A stretch of DNA of 64,000 nucleotides from Acuticoccus sp. I52.16.1 (lineage in GTDB: Bacteria; Pseudomonadota; Alphaproteobacteria; Rhizobiales; Amorphaceae): assembly GCF_022865125.1 (NCBI RefSeq), contig NZ_CP094828.1:3775219-3839218 (forward strand), in the 5' to 3' direction. Below are positions 17,177 to 26,152 of the stretch, piece after piece; position 1 is the first letter of the stretch; each line of letters starts with the position of its first letter. The position numbers and the translations under genes are program-made. The notes under the pieces are model-generated. The model saw only the letters and a list, made by a program, of their open reading frames with translations. It was not told the origin of the DNA and ran no database searches.

Positions 17177-19729
17177 ATGAAGGACGCCAAGCCGCGCGGC
17201 GCGCTTGCATCGGGACGGAACAAGTCGACGACACGCGTTGCCCCCCGCTTCGGCGAGGACACGCACGACCGTTCCCCGCAAGCCAGCGACCCGCCCGCGG
17301 GCGCGAAGAGACGCGCCGACCCCGAGCGCGCCGAGCCGCGGCGCGGCGCCGACGGCGCCCCTCCCAAACGCGCCCCCTCCGGTGCGACCCGGTCCGCTGG
17401 CGCCGCGTCGGGGACGCCATCCCCAGGTAAAACGTCCTCGGGCAAGACCTCCTCGGGTAAGGCGCCGTCCGGCAAGACGGCCGCGACCGCCAAGGCGGCG
17501 GCGCCCCGCACGGCTGCGGCCAAGAGCGCCAGCGGCACGTCGACGGCCAAGGCCGCGAAGGCGGGTGCCGTATCCCGCAGCGCCGGCGGCGCCGGCAAGG
17601 CCGCGAGCGCCAAGGCGGCGGCCCCCGCCCAGGCCGCGGCGGCGCCCCGGCGCGGGCGGGCCGAGCCGGTGGAACGCGAGGCGGCGCAGCAAGCCGCCAG
17701 CCGGCGTCGCGCCGAGCCGAAGCGCCGCAGCCGGGGCGAGCGTCCCCGCCGGCGCCGCTTCAGCCTGCTGCGCTTCGCCTTCCGCATGACGTTCACCCTG
17801 GCGCTCCTGGGCGTCGTCGGTGTCGGCGCGATCATCGCCTATTATGCGGCCACGCTGCCGCCGGTCGACGAGTGGGCGGTGCCCGAGCGCCCGCCCAACG
17901 TCGCCATCCTCTCCGAGGGGGGCGAGCTGATCGCCAATCGCGGCGACACCGGCGGGCGGGCCGTCAAGCTGGCGGATCTGCCGCCCTACGTGCCGCAGGC
18001 GGTCATCGCCATCGAGGATCGGCGCTATTATTCGCACCCCGGCGTCGACCCGATCGGCCTGGCGCGGGCGATGGTGACGAACCTCACCTCCGGGCGGCTG
18101 GAGCAAGGCGGCTCGACGCTGACCCAGCAGCTCGCCAAGAACATGTTCCTGACCCCCTCGCGCACCATCGAGCGCAAGATCCAGGAGATGGTCTTCGCGG
18201 TATGGCTGGAGATGAAATACTCCAAGGACGAGATCCTGGAGATGTATCTCAACCGCGTCTATCTCGGCGCCGGCGCCACCGGCATCGACGGCGCGGCCCG
18301 CCGCTACTTCGACCGGCCGGCCGAGGAGCTGACGTTGGCCCAGGCGGCGATGATCGCCGGCCTCCTCAAGGCGCCCACCTACTACGCCCCCACCAACGAC
18401 CTCGCCCGCGCGCGCGGGCGGGGCGAGGTGGTTCTCGCCGCGATGCGCGACGTCGGCTTCATCTCCGGCGACGAATACACCTACGCGGTCGACAACCCCG
18501 CCTCCGTCGCCGCGCCCAAGGTGGCGACCTCCGGCGGCTACGTGGCCGACTGGGTGGCCGAGGTGCTGCCCGGCTTCGCCGGTTCGCTGACGTCCGACAT
18601 CGTCGTCGAGACGACCATCAACCTCGAACTCCAGGATCTGGCCCAGAGCGCGCTGCAGGATGTCATCGCCAAGGAGGGCGAGGCGAAGGGGGTCAGCCAA
18701 GGCGCGGTGGTGGTGCTCGACGGGTCGGGCGCGGTGAAGGCGCTGGTGGGCGGGCGCAAGTACGCCGAGAGCCAGTACAACCGCGCCGTCTCGGCCCATC
18801 GCCAGCCGGGCTCGTCGTTCAAGCCGTTCGTCTACCTCGCTGCGCTGGAGCATGGGCTGACGCCGTACACCATGCGCATCGACCAGCCGACCCGCATCGG
18901 CGACTGGGAGCCGGAGAACTACAACCGCAAGTATCTCGGCCCCGTCTCGCTGACCCGCGCGCTGGCCCTGTCGCTCAACACCATCGCCGCGCAGCTGACG
19001 GCCGAGGTCGGCCCCAAGACGGTCGCCGACGTGGCGCACCGGCTCGGCATCCGCTCCGAGATGGCGCCCAACGCCTCGATCGCGCTCGGCACCTCGGAGG
19101 TGACGCTGCTGGAGCTGACGACCGCTTACGTGCCGTTCTCCAACGGCGGCATCGGCGTCGTCCCGCACGTGGTGCGGCGGATCAAGACCGCCGACGGGCA
19201 GATGCTCTACGAGCGCCGCGGCGGTGGACCGGGGCAGGTGGTGAGCCTGGAGCATGTCGGGCAGATGAACACGATGCTGCATGCCGCGCTCACCTCGGGG
19301 ACGGCACACCGCGCGGCGATCGACGGCTGGCAGGCCGCCGGCAAGACCGGCACCAGTCAGGCGTGGCGCGACGCTTGGTTCGTCGGCTACACCGCCTTCT
19401 TCACGGCGGGCGTGTGGCTCGGCAACGACGACAACTCATCCACCAAGAAGGCCACCGGCGGCTCGCTGCCGGCCGAATTGTGGAAGACGTTGATGAACAA
19501 GGTGCAGGAGGGGATGGTGCCGGCGGATCTGCCGGGCATGGACCAGCTCCCCGAGCCGATCGAGGCCGCGCCCGACGACTACGAGATCGAGTTCGGCCAG
19601 CCGGTCGCTGCCGCACCGCAGCAGCTGGAGCAGCAGCGCCAGATCCGGCGCGGGCGCGACGACTGGATCCGCCCGGCGCCGCAGCAGGACAACGGGCGCG
19701 GCTTCTTCGGCCGCCTCTTCGGCGGCTGA
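17177..19729 (+). CDS. Class A penicillin-binding protein (PBP1A family) with a long basic N-terminal tail
   Basis: This bifunctional peptidoglycan synthase polymerises glycan and cross-links peptides in the periplasm. Residues 1-200 are an unusual cytoplasmic tail rich in Ala, Lys, Arg, Pro and Ser, including three tandem K-(T/A)-(S/P)-S-G repeats (85-99). One membrane helix follows (about 204-224). The GT51 domain carries I-A-I-E-D-R-R-Y-Y-S-H-P-G with the catalytic Glu and G-G-S-T-L-T-Q-Q. The transpeptidase has S-S-F-K (SxxK), S-L-N (SxN) and K-T-G-T. At 850 residues it is longer than typical family members because of the tail. It is divergent from polA. Confidence 0.93.
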   Translation: MKDAKPRGALASGRNKSTTRVAPRFGEDTHDRSPQASDPPAGAKRRADPERAEPRRGADGAPPKRAPSGATRSAGAASGTPSPGKTSSGKTSSGKAPSGKTAATAKAAAPRTAAAKSASGTSTAKAAKAGAVSRSAGGAGKAASAKAAAPAQAAAAPRRGRAEPVEREAAQQAASRRRAEPKRRSRGERPRRRRFSLLRFAFRMTFTLALLGVVGVGAIIAYYAATLPPVDEWAVPERPPNVAILSEGGELIANRGDTGGRAVKLADLPPYVPQAVIAIEDRRYYSHPGVDPIGLARAMVTNLTSGRLEQGGSTLTQQLAKNMFLTPSRTIERKIQEMVFAVWLEMKYSKDEILEMYLNRVYLGAGATGIDGAARRYFDRPAEELTLAQAAMIAGLLKAPTYYAPTNDLARARGRGEVVLAAMRDVGFISGDEYTYAVDNPASVAAPKVATSGGYVADWVAEVLPGFAGSLTSDIVVETTINLELQDLAQSALQDVIAKEGEAKGVSQGAVVVLDGSGAVKALVGGRKYAESQYNRAVSAHRQPGSSFKPFVYLAALEHGLTPYTMRIDQPTRIGDWEPENYNRKYLGPVSLTRALALSLNTIAAQLTAEVGPKTVADVAHRLGIRSEMAPNASIALGTSEVTLLELTTAYVPFSNGGIGVVPHVVRRIKTADGQMLYERRGGGPGQVVSLEHVGQMNTMLHAALTSGTAHRAAIDGWQAAGKTGTSQAWRDAWFVGYTAFFTAGVWLGNDDNSSTKKATGGSLPAELWKTLMNKVQEGMVPADLPGMDQLPEPIEAAPDDYEIEFGQPVAAAPQQLEQQRQIRRGRDDWIRPAPQQDNGRGFFGRLFGG

Positions 19730-19809
19730 GCGACCCGGCCACGACAAAACCCGTCGGGGCGCGGGTCGATCTCGCGCCCCGTTCCGTTTCCACACCCGCA
19801 ACGCCGACG

Positions 19810-20256
19810 ATGACCGCCATGCCGCTCCGCATCGAACCTCTCGCCGCCGCCGACCTCGACACCGGTGAGGCCGTCGCGCAGATCGTCGCGCTGTGGGATG
19901 CCTGCCGGCTGACGAGGCTATGGAACGACCCGGTCGCCGACCTGCGGCTCGCGGTCGAGGGTGCGGCGTCGGCGGTGCTGGTCGGGCGGGTCGGCGAGCG
20001 GCTCGTCGCCACCGTCATGGTCGGCCACGACGGGCACCGCGGCGCGGTCTACTACGTCGCGGTGGCGCCGGAGGCGCAGCGCGACGGTACGGGGCGCGCG
20101 ATGATGGCGGCGGCGGAGGCGTGGCTGAAGGCGCGCGGCGTGCCCAAGCTCAACCTCATGGTCCGCCGCGAGAACCGCGCCGTGGCGGGCTTCTACGCGG
20201 CCCTCGGCTATGCAGAGGAAGACGTCGTCGTCCTCTCCAAGCGCCTCGCGTCCTGA
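19810..20256 (+). CDS. GNAT family acetyltransferase (YpeA-like)
   Basis: The 148-residue protein has the acetyl-CoA-binding core V-A-P-E-A-Q-R-D-G-T-G-R-A-M-M and the late N-L-M-V-R-R-E-N-R-A-V-A-G-F-Y-A-A-L-G-Y segment typical of Rim-like/YpeA GNAT enzymes. The acceptor substrate is unknown. Two in-frame ATGs nine bases apart (19810, 19819) are possible starts. It sits 80 bp after the PBP1A gene on the same strand and converges with hisN four bases after its stop. Confidence 0.85.
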   Translation: MTAMPLRIEPLAAADLDTGEAVAQIVALWDACRLTRLWNDPVADLRLAVEGAASAVLVGRVGERLVATVMVGHDGHRGAVYYVAVAPEAQRDGTGRAMMAAAEAWLKARGVPKLNLMVRRENRAVAGFYAALGYAEEDVVVLSKRLAS

Positions 20257-20260
20257 CGCT

Positions 20261-21061
20261 TCAGCGGCCCTTCAGCGCGCTCAGCACCGCGTCGAGCAGC
20301 GCCGGGTCGCCGACGGCCACCGTCGTGCCCGCGAAGCGGTGCGGCAGCATCGGACCGATCCGCGCGCCTTCCCAGTCCGTCAGTGCACCGCCCGCCGCCT
20401 CGACGATGGGGACGAAGGGCGCGATGTCGACCGGCTTGAGACCGGCCTCCACCACGACGTCGATCTGCCCTGCGGCCAGCATCGCGTAGGCATAGCAGTC
20501 GGTCCCGTAGCGCACCAGGCGGCTACGGCCGGCGACCCGCTCGAACGCGGCGAGCGCGTCCGGGGCGAAGTGCTGCGGGCCGGTGGTGGCGAGCGTCGCC
20601 TCGGCGAGGCCGGGACAGGGACGCGTGCGCAGCGGCCGCACCTCGCCGCCACGGGAGAAGGTGGCCCCGTCACGTCCGCCGACGAACCGCTCGCCCACAT
20701 AGGGCTGGCACATCATGCCCAGCGTCGGCCCCGTCGCGTCGGCGAGCGCGATGAGGACGCCCCAGGTCGGCAACCCCGCCATGAAGCCGCGCGTGCCGTC
20801 GATCGGGTCGAGGATCCAGGTCCGCCCGCTGCGGCTCTCCACCGCGTCGAACTCCTCGCCGAAGATCCCGTCCTCGGGACGCTCGCGCGCCAGCACCGCG
20901 CGCATGGCGAGTTCGGCCTCGCGATCGGCGACGGTGACCGGATCGAACCCCTCGGCCGCCTTGTTGTCGACCCCCGGCAATTTGCGGAAATGAGGGAGGA
21001 TGGCGTCGCTGGCGGCGTCCGCGAGGCGCTCCAGGAGGTCGCGATCGAGGTTATTATTCAT
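20261..21061 (-). CDS. hisN: Histidinol-phosphatase, inositol monophosphatase family
   Basis: The 266-residue Mg-dependent phosphatase carries the family motifs G-E-E-F (metal ligand Glu), W-I-L-D-P-I-D-G-T-R-G-F and the late V-D-I-A-P-F-V-P-I-V-E-A-A-G-G. Alphaproteobacterial proteins of this subtype act on histidinol phosphate, the penultimate step of histidine synthesis. Related IMPases act on inositol phosphate, so substrate is inferred. The start is either ATG 21061 (M-N-N-N-L) or ATG 21079 (M-H-G-T-H); neither has a strong ribosome-binding site. The upstream 180 bp are AT-richer than the surroundings, and a small RNA is encoded divergently. Confidence 0.87.
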   Translation of the reverse strand: MNNNLDRDLLERLADAASDAILPHFRKLPGVDNKAAEGFDPVTVADREAELAMRAVLARERPEDGIFGEEFDAVESRSGRTWILDPIDGTRGFMAGLPTWGVLIALADATGPTLGMMCQPYVGERFVGGRDGATFSRGGEVRPLRTRPCPGLAEATLATTGPQHFAPDALAAFERVAGRSRLVRYGTDCYAYAMLAAGQIDVVVEAGLKPVDIAPFVPIVEAAGGALTDWEGARIGPMLPHRFAGTTVAVGDPALLDAVLSALKGR

Positions 21062-21242
21062 CGCATGGGTGCCATGCATTAATGTAACGGTCCTGATACA
21101 TTCGGGTGACGATTTTTCGATGTCTCTGTAAGTCACTGAATTTGAATTGGAAATTCTCTCGCCTCGCACTTCAGGCGATGCGCACATAACCCAATTGCCA
21201 AATCCCTGAGCATTTTTTTGGGGTGTCTACCATCTAAGCATC

Positions 21243-21271
21243 TTGACGATTGTGCGCCGCGGCTGCATTTG
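21243..21271 (+). promoter_or_regulatory. Possible promoter of the MmgR-like RNA
   Basis: A TTGACG hexamer (21243-21248) is followed after 17 bases by a weak -10-like CATTTG (21266-21271). This would place the transcript start near 21278 and give a transcript of about 87 nt. Confidence 0.35.
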
Positions 21272-21277
21272 TTGCAG

Positions 21278-21364
21278 CGCGGGACGGCGGTTGTCGTCTC
21301 GCTGCCCTCCTTGGGCGTTTCCTCCCTAGACTTACGGCCGCTCCTCGGAGCGGCCTTTTTTTTT
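21278..21364 (+). ncRNA. mmgR: MmgR/suhB-type (alpha-r8) small RNA
   Basis: The intergenic region carries a short GCCC/GGGC hairpin, then GCGTTTCCTCCCT (ten-mer TTTCCTCCCT at 21318-21327), an eight-base spacer and a strong terminator. As I recall the family (Rfam suhB/mmgR, alpha-r8), UUUCCUCCCU is its invariant unpaired motif. The original suhB RNA was named for its place beside an inositol-monophosphatase gene. In Sinorhizobium meliloti mmgR lies in the same neighbourhood of an IMPase, an N-formylglutamate amidohydrolase and cpdR1. That RNA restrains polyhydroxybutyrate accumulation. The 5' end is inferred from a possible promoter, so it may be off by tens of bases. Confidence 0.72.
21335..21364 (+). 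terminator. Intrinsic terminator of the MmgR-like RNA
   Basis: GGCCGCTCC pairs with GGAGCGGCC around TC and is followed by nine T residues. No protein gene precedes it on this strand, which itself points to a small RNA. Confidence 0.92.
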
Positions 21365-21519
21365 GTCCGGGTGCCGCGTCGCCCACGAGGGGCGGGGCGC
21401 GGTGGGGATCACGCGGTAGAGCGGACAGAGTGTGCCTCCTCAATCTGGGCTACGTCATGGCGAAGCCGGCGCCGGTAATGGCGGTGGCGTGGCGATCGCG
21501 GTCGGGGGGAGGGTGGCCG

Positions 21520-22419
21520 CTACTCGGCGGCCTGCTGCCAGTCCACGCCGGCGTCGTGTGCCATGAACCAGTCGATCAGTCTGGCCGAGGTCGCCATCAG
21601 CGCCAGGCGCAATGCGTCGAAGCCGGCGTTCCGCTCGAACGTCGCCTCGTTCATGTAGAGCGCGCGATTGATCTCGATCTGGATCGCATGGATCATCGGC
21701 GGGTGGCCGTAGCGCTCGGTGATGAAGCCGCCGGCGTAGGGCCTGTTGCGGCCGACGGTGAGGCCCTGGTCGCGCAGCAGCCGCGCGAACTCCTCCGACA
21801 GCATTCCAGAGCAGCTCGTGCCGTAGCGGTCGCCCAGCACCACGTCGATCCGGTTGGGGTCGCCGACATCGTGCCGGATCGCGCCGGAGGGCATGGAGTG
21901 GCAGTCGACCAGGACCGCCGCGCCGAAGTGCTCCACATGCGTCGCCAGCTGGGCGGAGAGGGCGTTGTGATAAGGGTGGTAGAACCGCGTCAGCCGGTCT
22001 TCGGCTTCCGCGGCGGGAAGGTGCGAGGCGTAGATCTCCTGGCCTTCGCCGACGATGCGGGCGATCACGCCGAGACCACTGGCGACGCGCGGGCTGTCGG
22101 CCTGCATCGGCAGAGGAGGGGGCGCGTCGAACATCGACGGGTCGATCTCGCTGGAGCAGCGGTTGAGGTCGAGGAAGACGCGCGGGAAGTGCGCGCGCAT
22201 CAGCGGCGCCCCGAGTGAGGGCACCCCGGCGAACAGTTCGTCGACGAAGGTGTCTTCCGAGCGGCGCAGGGTCAGCCGGTCGAGCCGGGCGCGCGAGAGG
22301 AGCGATTTGGGGTAGGTGGTGCCGCTGTGCGGGGCGCTGAAAACGAAGGGCACCGAAGGAACGGTCGGCTCGATGAGGTCGAACGTCGTCCCTTCGGAAA
22401 AGTCGTCGACGATCAGCAT
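21520..22419 (-). CDS. N-formylglutamate amidohydrolase family protein
   Basis: The 299-residue metalloenzyme hydrolyses N-formyl-glutamate or related N-acyl amino acids. Family motifs include F-S-A-P-H-S-G-T-T-Y near the start and a V-D-C-H-S-M-P segment with metal and catalytic residues. The later I-Q-I-E-I-N-R-A-L-Y-M-N-E block is also typical. The ATG at 22419 is preferred because GGAG lies eight bases upstream; a GTG six bases earlier is too close. It is a paralog of the hutG product at 47338-48132 but is not in a hut context. Here it sits next to cpdR (divergent) and the MmgR-like RNA, a conserved rhizobial arrangement. Confidence 0.88.
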   Translation of the reverse strand: MLIVDDFSEGTTFDLIEPTVPSVPFVFSAPHSGTTYPKSLLSRARLDRLTLRRSEDTFVDELFAGVPSLGAPLMRAHFPRVFLDLNRCSSEIDPSMFDAPPPLPMQADSPRVASGLGVIARIVGEGQEIYASHLPAAEAEDRLTRFYHPYHNALSAQLATHVEHFGAAVLVDCHSMPSGAIRHDVGDPNRIDVVLGDRYGTSCSGMLSEEFARLLRDQGLTVGRNRPYAGGFITERYGHPPMIHAIQIEINRALYMNEATFERNAGFDALRLALMATSARLIDWFMAHDAGVDWQQAAE

Positions 22420-22612
22420 CACCACATCTCCGCTCCGTACAGATCGGCCGTCATACCACGACCTGCGTCGCTGTCAGATCGAATCGATTCGCACGAGCGC
22501 AGTAAGCATCTCCTAAGCGAGACGCTTGACCGCGACTTAAATCGACTGGCCGCAAAGTCCAACTCGTCATTGCAACGAGGGACGCGGCGCTTCTGGGCTG
22601 CGGCGACACACT

Positions 22613-22972
22613 GTGCGAATTTTGCTGGCCGAAGACGACGAGGACATGCGCCGATTCCTCGAGCGGGCACTGGAGCGGGCAGGGTACGACGTCGTCGCGG
22701 TGGACGATGGCGAGACCGCCTATGCCCGGCTTCAGGAGGAGCCCTTCTCGCTCCTCCTGACCGATATCGTCATGCCCAACATGAACGGGGTCGAGCTGGC
22801 GCGCCGCGCGACCCGGCTCGACCCGGATCTGGCGGTGATGTTCATCACCGGGTTCGCCGCGGTGGCGCTCGACGGCGAGCACCGTGCCCCGCGCGGCGCC
22901 AAGGTCCTGTCCAAGCCCTTCCACCTGCGCGAGCTGGTGCGCGAAGTCGGCCGCATGCTGGAATATGCCTGA
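22613..22972 (+). CDS. cpdR: Single-domain response regulator CpdR
   Basis: The 119-residue protein is only a receiver domain. The acidic pocket is E7-D8-D9, the phosphoacceptor is Asp51 in L-L-L-T-D-I-V-M-P, a Thr lies in F-I-T-G-F-A-A-V-A-L, and Lys is in V-L-S-K-P. The F-I-T-G-F-A-A-V-A-L and K-V-L-S-K-P-F-H-L-R-E-L segments are diagnostic for CpdR. Unphosphorylated CpdR primes ClpXP for degradation of cell-cycle proteins such as CtrA regulators and PdeA, downstream of the CckA-ChpT phosphorelay. The start codon is GTG. The gene is divergent from the N-formylglutamate amidohydrolase gene. Confidence 0.92.
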   Translation: MRILLAEDDEDMRRFLERALERAGYDVVAVDDGETAYARLQEEPFSLLLTDIVMPNMNGVELARRATRLDPDLAVMFITGFAAVALDGEHRAPRGAKVLSKPFHLRELVREVGRMLEYA

Positions 22973-23099
22973 GCCGGCATCGGTCGACGGCCGCCCGCCA
23001 CGGCCGCGGAACGGGTGCGCCGCCGGGGTGTGAAATCGGGGCAAAAACGGGCTTGCCCCCCGCCGGCTGTGCGTCTATATCGGGGCCTCGCTGGCGTCC

Positions 23100-23174
23100 G
23101 GGCGGTTAGCTCAGCGGGAGAGCACTTCGTTGACATCGAAGGGGTCACTGGTTCAATCCCAGTACCGCCCACCA
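23100..23174 (+). tRNA. tRNA-Val (anticodon GAC)
   Basis: This is a 75-nt cloverleaf with encoded CCA. The acceptor stem is GGGCGGT/ACCGCCC, the anticodon stem is CTTCG/CGAAG with loop TTGACAT (anticodon GAC), and the T loop is GGTTCAATCCC. It reads GUC/GUU codons. Confidence 0.97.
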
Positions 23175-23405
23175 CGTCCCCGGCACTTCCAGATCCCAAA
23201 TCGAGTATCGTCCAGCCGCGCCGTCGCGGGTCGACGCCGCAGCCGCGTCGCGTGCGGAACCCGCCGCTGCGCGGGTAGGCCGCGGGTTCGCGCCTAGCCT
23301 CGCCTCGGACCGGGGGGCGGCCGTTACGATTTTCCGGGCGATTCGAGCGAGGCTTTAACCAACTTCCGCAAAGGCGCTTTCATGCCTCCCCGGCACACTG
23401 CGCCC

Positions 23406-23993
23406 ATGCGACACCTGTTCCACATCCCCCTGGTCCTCGGCCTGCTGGCACTCGCCGGCTGCGGCAGCACGCCGCCCTCGTCGATCAACGACGTATGCTC
23501 GGTGTTCGCCCAGCGGGACGGGTTCTTCGACGATTGGTACGACGACGCCAAGCGCGCCGAGCGCAAGTACGGCATCCCCGTCCACGTCCTCATGGCGACC
23601 ATGCGCGTCGAATCCGGGTTCGACGGTGACGCCCGGCCCCCGCGCAGGAAGTTCCTCGGCATCGTTCCCGGCAAGCGCCCGTCCAGCGCCTTCGGCTACA
23701 GCCAGGCCCTCGACGGCACGTGGTCGCAATACCGCCGCGAGACCGGCCGGACCATGGCCCGCCGCACGGACTTCGGCGACAGCGTCGACTTTGTCGGCTG
23801 GTACTATTCCAAGACGGTGCAGCAGTACGGGATCTCGCGCGACGACGCCTATTCGCTCTACCTCAGCTACCGGTCCGGCTGGGCCGGCTACGGGCGCGGC
23901 GCATGGCGCAACCAGTCCGGCGCCCAGGCGACGGCCACGAAAGCGGCCAACATCGCCAACACCTACGCCTTCCAGCTGCGCAACTGCCGCTGA
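23406..23993 (+). CDS. Lipoprotein with a lytic transglycosylase (SLT) domain
   Basis: The 195-residue protein has a lipoprotein signal peptide with lipobox L-A-G-C, so it should be anchored to a membrane facing the periplasm. A lysozyme-like SLT fold follows: K-Y-G-I-P-V-H-V-L-M-A-T-M-R-V-E-S-G-F with the likely catalytic Glu, then S-A-F-G-Y-S-Q-A-L-D-G-T-W, and a late Y-L-S-Y-R-S-G-W-A-G-Y. It would cleave peptidoglycan glycan strands. A second in-frame start eight codons upstream lacks a better ribosome-binding site. The gene stands alone between tRNA-Val and hyuA. Confidence 0.85.
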   Translation: MRHLFHIPLVLGLLALAGCGSTPPSSINDVCSVFAQRDGFFDDWYDDAKRAERKYGIPVHVLMATMRVESGFDGDARPPRRKFLGIVPGKRPSSAFGYSQALDGTWSQYRRETGRTMARRTDFGDSVDFVGWYYSKTVQQYGISRDDAYSLYLSYRSGWAGYGRGAWRNQSGAQATATKAANIANTYAFQLRNCR

Positions 23994-24130
23994 GATTGAG
24001 GGCCGACCGGCCCTCGGTGCCCGACTGAAGGTCATTCGCGCTCAAACAAGGTTTGCGCGCGTTGACAGCCCGTTCCTCCCCCGGCCAACGTGACCCGGTC
24101 GGCTGCGGCCATGGAGCGGGGGGACATGTC

Positions 24131-26152
24131 ATGACGGTCAGCGTCGGGGTCGATGTCGGCGGAACCTTCACCGACTTCCTCATGCTGGACTCCGCGGCGG
24201 CCACCTTCCGCACCGCCAAGGTCCCCACCACCGTCGACGACCGCGCCCGTGGTTTCCTCGAAGGGATCGACGCGCTCGCGGTCGCGCCCGGCGCGATCGA
24301 CTGGCTGGTCCACGGCACCACCGCCGGCACCAACGCCGTGCTGGAGCGCAAGAGCGCCCCCGTCGGCCTCATCACCACCGCCGGCTTTCGCGATACGCTG
24401 GAGCTCGGCCGCCGCACCCGGCCCAAGCCGTACGGGCTCGCCGGCAACTTCACCCCGCTGATCCCCCGCCGCCATCGCCGCGAGGTGGCCGAACGGATCG
24501 ACGCCGCCGGCAACGTCGTCGTCCCGCTCGACGAGGAGGCCGTGCGGGCACAGGCCGCCGCGCTCCTCGACGCGGGGATCGAGTCGGTCGTCATCCACTT
24601 CCTGCACGCCTACGTGAACGATGCGCATGAGGCGCGCGCGGCCGCGATCGTGCGGCAGATGTGGCCCAACGAGCACGTCGTCGCCGGACACGAGATCATC
24701 CGCGAGGTGCGCGAGTTCGAGCGCGCGTCGACCGCCGCGATCCACGCCGGTATCGGCCCCATCGTCTCGCGCTACATCAAATCCGTCGCCACGCAGCTCG
24801 CCGATCGCGGCTTCCCGGGCGAGCTTCTGGTGATGCAGGCTAACGGCGGGATGCTGGCGTCCTCGCTGGTCGCGAGCCAGGCGGTGCAGACGGTGATGAG
24901 CGGGCCGGCCGCCGGCGTCCTCGCCGCCGCCGCGATCGCCGAGGCCGCCGGCACGCCCAACATCATCACCGGCGACATGGGCGGCACCTCGTTCGACGTG
25001 GCGCTCGTCGTCGGCGGCGCGCCGGTCATCTCGGCCGAGAAGGACCTCGCCTATTCGGTCCCCATCCGCATCCCGATGATCGACATCCACACCGTCGGGG
25101 CCGGAGGCGGTTCACTCGCCAAGATCGACGCGGCGGGGATGCTGCGGGTCGGACCGGAGAGCGCGGGGTCGACGCCGGGGCCGATCGGCTACGGCCGTGG
25201 CGGCACCGAGCCGACGATCACCGACGCCAACTTCCACCTCGGCCGCCTCAACCCGGACGCCGTCACCGGCGCGGGGGCCGCACCGCTGGGCGCCGTGCGG
25301 GAAGCGCTGGATGCGCTGGGGGCGCCGCTGGGGCTCGACGCGACGGGCGCCGCAGAGGCGATCATCCGCATCGCCATCGCCGAGCTGGCGGGCGCCATCC
25401 GCCTCGTCTCCATCGAGAAGGGGCACGACCCGCGCGACTTCGCCTACATGCCGTTCGGTGGCGCAGGGCCGCTGCACGCGGTCGAGATCGCCCGCGAGCT
25501 CGGCATCCCCAAGATCGTCGTGCCGCGCTTCCCGGGCCTCACCTCGGCGCTCGGCTGCATCCTCGCCGACGTCCGGCACGACTTCGTGCAGACGGTGAAC
25601 CGCCCCGTCGCCGCGCTCGACCCGGCCGAGATCGACGCCATCCTCGCCGCCCAAGCGAAGGCGGGGCGCGATCTCCTGGCGCGCGAGAAGGTCGCCGTCG
25701 CCGAGGTCCGCATCGTCCACGAGGCCGACCTTCTCTACAAAGGACAGACCCACGTCCTGCGCGTCCCGATCGACGGCGAGCGGTTCGACGCCGACGCGGT
25801 GCTGGCCGCCTTCGCCGATGCCTACCGCACGCGCTTCGAGCTGGAATTTCCCGAGATGGTGCCGATGCTCGCGAACGTGCGCACCACCCTCGTCGGCGTG
25901 CGCGAGCGGGTGGACCTCGCCGTCTTCGCGCCCGCTGGCGGCGACCTCGCGGCGGCCCGCCGCGGTACCCGCCGCGCCTATTTCGACGGGGCCTGGCACC
26001 AGGCGGCGATCTGGGCGCGCGAGGCGCTTCCCGCCGACGCCGTCATCGAAGGGCCGGCGATCGTCGAGCAGGCCGATTCCACCCTCGTGCTGGATCCCGG
26101 ATCGCGCGCGACCGTCGACCGTGTCGGCAACCTCGTCGTGGAGCTGATGTGA
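24131..26152 (+). CDS. hyuA: Hydantoinase/oxoprolinase subunit A
   Basis: The 673-residue protein belongs to the HyuA/ATP-dependent N-methylhydantoinase alpha family, with an actin-like ATPase fold. It has G-V-D-V-G-G-T-F-T-D at the N-terminus, V-H-G-T-T-A-G-T-N-A-V-L-E, a G-D-M-G-G-T-S-F-D-V phosphate loop and F-G-G-A-G-P-L-H. With HyuB it hydrolyses a cyclic amide such as hydantoin or 5-oxoproline using ATP. Acetophenone or acetone carboxylases share the fold, so the substrate is not fixed. The start M-T-V-S-V-G-V-D is chosen from family alignment. The stop overlaps the hyuB start. Confidence 0.9.
   Translation: MTVSVGVDVGGTFTDFLMLDSAAATFRTAKVPTTVDDRARGFLEGIDALAVAPGAIDWLVHGTTAGTNAVLERKSAPVGLITTAGFRDTLELGRRTRPKPYGLAGNFTPLIPRRHRREVAERIDAAGNVVVPLDEEAVRAQAAALLDAGIESVVIHFLHAYVNDAHEARAAAIVRQMWPNEHVVAGHEIIREVREFERASTAAIHAGIGPIVSRYIKSVATQLADRGFPGELLVMQANGGMLASSLVASQAVQTVMSGPAAGVLAAAAIAEAAGTPNIITGDMGGTSFDVALVVGGAPVISAEKDLAYSVPIRIPMIDIHTVGAGGGSLAKIDAAGMLRVGPESAGSTPGPIGYGRGGTEPTITDANFHLGRLNPDAVTGAGAAPLGAVREALDALGAPLGLDATGAAEAIIRIAIAELAGAIRLVSIEKGHDPRDFAYMPFGGAGPLHAVEIARELGIPKIVVPRFPGLTSALGCILADVRHDFVQTVNRPVAALDPAEIDAILAAQAKAGRDLLAREKVAVAEVRIVHEADLLYKGQTHVLRVPIDGERFDADAVLAAFADAYRTRFELEFPEMVPMLANVRTTLVGVRERVDLAVFAPAGGDLAAARRGTRRAYFDGAWHQAAIWAREALPADAVIEGPAIVEQADSTLVLDPGSRATVDRVGNLVVELM

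Noticed and set aside
22732-23278. Two open frames across tRNA-Val (including G-T-G-I-E-P-V-T-P)
   Set aside because: They arise from reading through or antisense to tRNA-Val and overlap cpdR.
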